DNA of 64,000 nucleotides, taken from assembly GCA_947846985.1 (NCBI GenBank), contig CANTUZ010000003.1, forward strand, positions 53,516,096 through 53,580,095. Reading direction: 5' to 3'. Numbering within the stretch: position 1 is the first letter of the stretch; each line of letters opens with the position of its first letter. Position numbers and translations under genes: made by a program. The notes under the pieces are model-generated. The model was not told where the DNA came from. It worked only from the letters and a program-made list of their open reading frames with translations, and searched no databases. This document shows positions 62,926 through 64,000 of the stretch, one piece after another. The stretch is from Fratercula arctica (lineage: Eukaryota; Chordata; Aves; Charadriiformes; Alcidae).

Positions 62926-64000
62926 CGCTAAACTCCAAAAACCCATCCCATCTTGTCTTTGGATCAGATGTGAAATTTCCAATGACAGATTGCTCCTAAT
63001 AAATTTACTTCCACTGCATCAATCTGTTAAGTAACATCTAACTTTGCTGTTCGTGATTACACTATTGAGACTTTCCTAAGCAGCCTTAGTTCTTCAGCCT
63101 GCACCAAGAAAGACCCAGTGTCTTTCATTGAACTAAAGTGACAAAGTAATAATCTAGAAGTTTTGAAACTGTATACATGTGAGTATATGTAAACATGTAT
63201 GTAACAAAGCAGGTTTATAATACCAATCTAGCTAGATTATACTTTGCAATTTGTTGTTTTGACAATTAGAACTACGTTGCTTTTCTGATTTTGTAGGCAA
63301 ACATTTTGTATTGTGTTGTGATCTCTTGTGGTCCATGACCTCGCCTTTACCTTACCTTGTTTTTGTTGGGATTAGTTTGAATCGTGTTCCATAAAGCAAA
63401 AAGTGCATTAGTTGCATTAATTCAGAAGTCCAGTCTGGAGGGATTGTGGTCAGAAGCTTATCATTTTGCTTTTTAGTCTATTAAATTTAATTCAAAAGGC
63501 TTAATAATCAGCTTGTAGCTGCAGCCTTTTTTTTGAAGCCTTTTGGTTTCTTGATTTTTGAAAGCAAGGGGTGAATTTGTATGGAAATAATCAGTATAGT
63601 CCCAGGAGATGCACGCAATCCTCCATAGCAGGATTTGTTTCTTTATGCTAGAGTGAGTAGAACCACTACGGGCAGTAATAATAGTGAGCTTCTGTGCGGT
63701 AGGGTTTCAGATCACTTGTTTGACTTGGCTTGCTCAATGTCCCTTGTACAAACCCAGTGTGCAGTAAGTTAGAGGTGATACGTTGTCTTCGTAAAGTGGA
63801 GCGCTCAGATTTGACTGAGATCCTGTTGAGAGCACTGAGCTCAATGTTTACCTGCCCCTTATTTATGCGAGTCAAAGCAGGACATTGAAACTAAGCACCT
63901 TCTGGTTTACATGTTACTGGGGCAGTCAGCTGGCATTAAACATTTTATGAAGCCATGAAAAATATCTTGATATTTTTGTGCTTTTTCTATCAGCTAGTGA

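Larger units (their letters stand above)
58741..64000. other. AT-rich, repeat-poor non-coding DNA
   Basis: No gene is seen in about 5.3 kb and no interspersed repeat is recognisable. Homopolymers are frequent: T13 at 59393-59405, T35 at 60175-60209, T15 at 62679-62693 and A17 at 62909-62925. A small 51-codon ORF with several CpGs lies at 61448-61603. The text resembles slowly evolving intronic DNA, but conservation cannot be judged from one sequence. Confidence 0.6.

Noticed and set aside
1..64000. tRNA, rRNA, CRISPR array or bacterial-type operon
   Set aside because: No cloverleaf or regularly spaced repeat-spacer pattern was seen, and the genome is clearly vertebrate.

Overview
This window is vertebrate nuclear DNA, and almost certainly from a bird. 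Four recognisable CR1 LINE 3' ends (two on each strand), a fifth short CR1 remnant and one bird-type endogenous-retrovirus solo LTR are the only interspersed repeats I can name. That sparse repeat content dominated by CR1 is typical of bird genomes. By eye the base composition is AT-rich, with many A/T homopolymers and few CpGs. From memory, the LTR type fits a neoavian or passerine host; this is an inference.

I find no convincing protein-coding gene, tRNA, rRNA or CRISPR array. The open reading frames are short, mostly below 130 codons, lie in all six frames, and are what AT-rich non-coding DNA gives by chance. The ones with recognisable protein similarity are C-terminal tails of the CR1 reverse-transcriptase ORF. 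The window is best read as the inside of a very long intron, or as a gene-poor intergenic stretch.

Layout: 1-15,000 is unique AT-rich DNA with a minus-strand CR1 near 1.5-1.8 kb, A-rich tracts and a small unexplained ORF at 7.3 kb. 15.0-17.3 kb holds two plus-strand CR1 copies. 17.3-30.7 kb is AT-rich unique DNA with short tandem repeats and a few small GC-rich islets. 30.8-31.9 kb is the only sizeable GC- and CpG-rich island, ending in a CR1 remnant. 31.9-51.5 kb is again AT-rich, with a T15G27 homopolymer junction at 34.5 kb and a minus-strand CR1 at 42.5-42.8 kb. 51.5-52.1 kb is a solo LTR with a probable 5-bp target duplication. 52.1-64 kb is repeat-poor and carries the most interesting signal.

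That signal, at 58,651-58,740 on the plus strand, is a strong pyrimidine tract ending TTTTAG directly followed by GTAAGTG, with a second GTAAGTG exactly 50 bases downstream. This is the arrangement of a vertebrate recursive splice site with its recursive-splice exon, a feature of long introns of long neuronal genes. Overlapping TGCATG (RBFOX-type) motifs lie about 110 bases downstream. If it is real, the window is an intron of a long gene transcribed on the plus strand. I cannot name the gene.
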